NCBI GenBank assembly: GCA_027576995.1
Contig: JANBQC010000522.1
Span: 1-20,452 of the forward strand
Direction of reading: 5' to 3'
Length of the DNA stretch: 20,452 nucleotides
Source of the DNA: Dimargaris cristalligena
Taxonomy: Eukaryota > Kickxellomycota > Dimargaritomycetes > Dimargaritales > Dimargaritaceae
The notes below the pieces were generated by a model. That model was not told the DNA's origin. It was given only the letters and a program-made list of their open reading frames with translations, and did not search any database. Both the position numbers and the translations under genes were made by a program. Positions 17,905 to 20,452 of this stretch are shown here, one piece after another; position 1 is the stretch's first letter; each line of letters opens with the position of its first letter.

Positions 17905-19392
17905 CTACATCATCCGCCGGCGTTTAAAGTGAGGGACCTTCATAGTCAATTTGCTGGCCGTCCCTTCAAGGGGAACCTGGGGAAGGATATCCAAGCAAAA
18001 CGCCTGTTTCAGCTGGGGCAAGGGCAGGTCCTTGGTACTGAAGACGTCCTGGTGTTGGTAGGAGTTGTAGGCCCGGATGAAATTCCGGTAGGCTTCGTGG
18101 GCCATCGTATACATCCAGTGGATTTTATGGACATAAGCCTTGGGGCTCTGCCATTCAACCACCAATGGTGTTGGGATCTTACATGACATGGCTTCGGTCG
18201 AGATACCGGCCTTCTTCAAATGCGTGAGATATTTAGGGGATTCATTCTCCAGCAGCAGCAGTAAATGCTGGGGAGACGGCGACGAACTACCACTAGTCGA
18301 GGCCAACAGACGCCGGCTCAAGTCAATATCATCCAGGGTTTCAAACTGAATCACCCACTGGGTAGTCGGTAGGTAGGACCATTGGGCGGCAAGGGCCGCG
18401 GTGGTAATGAGCAAGCCTGCGGTGGATGCGGATTCGAATTCCGCTAGAGAATCGGAGCGAGTACCCGCTGGTTTGGATTCCAGTACGGTAGTTACGGGTA
18501 CGCCTTCATTCTGGAGCAACGCGGAATAGAATTGGGCCAGTTTATCGTTGGTGAATAGAACCAATAGCTTATCGGACGCATGCAGCTGGTGAATCCGGCG
18601 TAGGAGGGGCAGCCGCTGGTCCACGGTACATACGGTGTAAGCAACGTGGGGGAGGTCGTCCGTAGGGACTACGGTCTTCTTCTTCGCGGAGCTCACGTCG
18701 GCGGATATGAGACTAGGGATCACTTCGATGGACTGGGTGTCCTTGCGGGTCAGACGACGCTCCAGGACGGTCTTGGCCGGCGGATTCACCGCTTGGGTCG
18801 AAAACTGGAGGGTTTGGCGCCGTTTAGTGATGGGCAGATGCTTGAGTATATGCTGCAGCGATTCGGTAGCCTTGGTGTCGGTCAACAACGAGTCCGTTTC
18901 GTCCACGACTAGGCACTGGACGGCCTTAAGGTGCAAATCCGGAATGGCGCGCATGAGTTTAACGAACCGGGGCGCCGTGGCCACCAGAATATTCACCCCC
19001 GAGCGGAGGCGCTCCTCCTGGGAGGCCTGGGTACCGGTCTCCGTAGCGAGCCACACGCCGAGCTTGAGGTCCGCGGCCAGGTGCTTGAGCACGCGGTAAA
19101 CGGCGACGGCCCGGTCGGGGGTATGGCAGATAATGAGAGCCCGCAGGCCCTGGCGGGGTCGGATCATGAGGGCCACGATGCGGGCCACCACGGGAATGAG
19201 GTAGGCCAGGGTTTTACCGGAGTTGGCCGGGGAAGTAACGGTCAGATCTTCACCCTGAAGGGCCAGTGGGATAGCGGTGGCCTGGACATCAGTTAAGGAG
19301 TGGATGCCTAGCTCACTGAGAGCACCCTTCAAGGGATCCGAAATGTCGAGGTCGTCCACGGTTAGTAGTTCGGCTTCTTCCGGGACTCGCAT
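17905..19392 (-). CDS. Divergent Has1/DDX18-like DEAD-box protein, probably a degenerate helicase
   Basis: A single-exon frame from ATG 19392 gives 495 aa; it is open 45 codons further upstream but without an ATG. The order of regions is that of a DEAD-box helicase: Q motif (TDVQ, 34-37), motif I SPANSGKT (54-61), Ia region CHTPDRAVA (90-97), Ib region TAPR (139-142), motif II DETD (164-167), motif III reduced to FSTQ (197-200), motif IV LVLFTN (277-282). After that, motif V (TTAALAAQWSYLP, 330-342) lacks the usual ARG-D core and motif VI (LSRRLLAST, 358-366) lacks HRxGRxGR. The C-terminal region (about 415-475, with YVHKIHWMYTMAHEAYRNFI) resembles the extension after the helicase core in Has1/DDX18 nucleolar proteins of 60S ribosome assembly. 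The Walker lysine and DE of motif II remain, so ATP binding may persist, but loss of V and VI predicts little or no unwinding. It ends with a basic KRRRMM tail. The long open frame argues for a maintained protein, not a pseudogene. Confidence 0.88.
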   Translation of the reverse strand: MRVPEEAELLTVDDLDISDPLKGALSELGIHSLTDVQATAIPLALQGEDLTVTSPANSGKTLAYLIPVVARIVALMIRPRQGLRALIICHTPDRAVAVYRVLKHLAADLKLGVWLATETGTQASQEERLRSGVNILVATAPRFVKLMRAIPDLHLKAVQCLVVDETDSLLTDTKATESLQHILKHLPITKRRQTLQFSTQAVNPPAKTVLERRLTRKDTQSIEVIPSLISADVSSAKKKTVVPTDDLPHVAYTVCTVDQRLPLLRRIHQLHASDKLLVLFTNDKLAQFYSALLQNEGVPVTTVLESKPAGTRSDSLAEFESASTAGLLITTAALAAQWSYLPTTQWVIQFETLDDIDLSRRLLASTSGSSSPSPQHLLLLLENESPKYLTHLKKAGISTEAMSCKIPTPLVVEWQSPKAYVHKIHWMYTMAHEAYRNFIRAYNSYQHQDVFSTKDLPLPQLKQAFCLDILPQVPLEGTASKLTMKVPHFKRRRMM

Positions 19393-19573
19393 TGTGTGGT
19401 GTGGGTTCGTGTATGTGTCGTCGGTAAGGGGCTTCAAGGTACGTGCAACGACGTAGGTGGATGGGCCAAAAGGTTGGGAATAGCGAACTTGAATTAGTTT
19501 CGGGTAAAAAAGTTTAGGAACAGCCAATGGTCAATTCGTAGCCCTACTTCAGCCCTTTCCTAGGTGTGCGTGC

Positions 19574-19588
19574 TTTTTTTTTTTTTTT
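19574..19588. repeat. T15 homopolymer
   Basis: Fifteen T on the plus strand (A15 on the minus strand), about 180 bp upstream of the helicase-like start. On the minus strand it is a poly(dA) tract of the kind that keeps fungal promoters nucleosome-poor. Confidence 0.85.
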
Positions 19589-19683
19589 GATTTAACCTGA
19601 AATTATTATCACTCCTAAAATTCGGATGCAGTTGGCAGAGATGTAATTTTGTCCTGTACTATTTGAGCAAGGGATATGATCCT

Positions 19684-19697
19684 GAATCACGTGATTC
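19684..19697. promoter_or_regulatory. 14-bp palindrome with central CACGTG
   Basis: GAATCACGTGATTC is a perfect palindrome centred on an E-box. TCACGTGA is the core bound by fungal Cbf1-type bHLH factors. It lies about 290 bp upstream of the helicase-like ATG. Control of that gene is inferred from position only. Confidence 0.4.
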
Positions 19698-20378
19698 TAG
19701 TAACACGAAATTTAAGGGGGGTAAGCCCAGTTAATCAACCACCCCGTCTTAACAAGAGAAAACCACCGTATATAGTAATGAAGGGTTAAGAAAGGGCTGG
19801 CTAAAGAGAGTAGCTTTGGCACTGAAGGGTGTATTAGTGTAGTGGGGGTTATATTCCAACATAAAGCTGCACCAATCCCCATTTACAACTAAAAACCCTA
19901 TCCCTTCGGCATGGATAACGATCTGTAATAACTATCGCATAAATCGGCCAGTATAAATAATTATAGACTAAGTAGGCAAATAGCACAATCCAATTGTAAC
20001 TTCGCCAGGCCCATTCATCTTTCTTTCAGAGCCTTTAATAGATAGGCTGACGAGTCCATATATTTATACCTAGGTCCTTGCTATTTTTATCTGCCAGCGT
20101 TAAAATATCTACTTGTCATTTCAGACATTAAAGATTTAGAGGTAAAAAGCTGTAATGTATGTGTATTTGGGGGCAACGGGATTGGGAGGTACGGTATGTA
20201 TTATATTAACGGTAAACGTATAAATTATCTATAGTAGGTAGTGGTTATACAAATAATATTTTGTGTTTATACATTCTTGCTAACACACTCCACAGCCCTG
20301 TCGCAGCCAATGGTTACGATCCCTTAAGAGCTATTGCAATACATTTATATTATACTATCCAAATTTCGGATTTCATAT

Positions 20379-20451
20379 GGGGGGTTGGCGCAATTGGCAG
20401 CGCGTGCGTCTCCAAAGCGCGAGGTTGGGTGTTCGAGTCACTCATTCCCCA
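20379..20451 (+). tRNA. tRNA-Trp (anticodon CCA)
   Basis: A complete cloverleaf fits by hand. The acceptor is GGGGGGT with ATTCCCC (two G-U pairs). The D stem is GCGC/GCGC with loop AATTGGCA. The anticodon stem is TGCGT/GCGCG around loop CTCCAAA, placing CCA at 34-36. The variable loop is AGGTT. The T stem is GGGTG/CACTC (one G-U) with loop TTCGAGT. The discriminator base is A (20451), as in eukaryotic tRNA-Trp, and no CCA is encoded. No intron interrupts the anticodon loop. The internal A-box (TGGCGCAATTGG) and B-box (GTTCGAGTC) promoters are present. The expected T-run terminator would fall beyond the window end. Confidence 0.93.
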
Positions 20452-20452
20452 T

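Larger units (their letters stand above)
19393..20378. other. Intergenic stretch between the helicase-like gene and the tRNA
   Basis: The promoter of the minus-strand helicase-like gene should lie at the left, with the E-box palindrome at 19684-19697 as the clearest candidate element. No open frame or RNA gene is supported. The right half is AT-rich (for example 20190-20280), common upstream of fungal tRNA genes. Confidence 0.45.

Noticed and set aside
17824..19296. Plus-strand frames of 69-130 codons
   Set aside because: They are antisense to the helicase-like coding sequence and reflect its GC-rich third positions.
19393..19527. Extension of the helicase-like protein by 45 codons from a TTG
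   Set aside because: There is no ATG in the extension and the Q-motif region is already preceded by about 30 residues from ATG 19392.
1..20452. CRISPR arrays, bacterial operons, rRNA or spliceosomal snRNA genes
   Set aside because: No regularly spaced repeats, Shine-Dalgarno-linked ORFs or conserved rRNA/U-snRNA core sequences were seen on reading the window.

Overview
Nuclear DNA of a eukaryote, most likely a fungus. The window has short spliceosomal introns (139-241 nt) with GTAAGT/GTATGT donors and yeast-like TACTAAC/CTAAC branch sites, compact intergenic regions, TATA boxes close to starts, and a eukaryotic-type tRNA-Trp. Introns longer than in most yeasts, and a Pro/Thr/Ser-rich protein next to F-box/LRR-type paralogs, fit an early-diverging (zygomycete-grade) fungus. 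That placement is inference; no taxonomic marker is present. No prokaryotic or viral gene set was seen.

Layout. 1-1500 is AT-rich and mostly gene-poor, with a CpG-poor left edge. 1508-2375 holds small candidate ORFs around two outward-facing TATA boxes. 2285-7131 (minus) is the largest gene: ten exons and about 1075 aa, with a helical, HEAT/ARM-like look but no recognised family; all nine inferred introns are phase 0. 7132-8690 is a gene-free spacer. 8703-9428 (plus) is a decayed copy of the F-box/LRR-like gene that lies intact, or nearly so, at 10649-12052 (minus). 12592-14069 is a 1.48 kb block without a single CpG, probably an old methylated and mutated repeat. 14300-15400 contains weak open frames and a tRNA-like trace. 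15704-16984 (plus) encodes a disordered, proline-rich protein with three NPF motifs. 17905-19392 (minus) encodes a Has1/DDX18-like DEAD-box protein whose helicase motifs are heavily altered. A tRNA-Trp(CCA) ends the window at 20379-20451.

The genes do not form an evident pathway or cluster. They look like a normal stretch of fungal chromosome with a few unusual items: the degenerate helicase, the NPF protein, the duplicated and decaying F-box/LRR family, and the CpG-free block. Splice sites and starts were chosen by eye from reading frame and consensus; no alignment or database search was possible.
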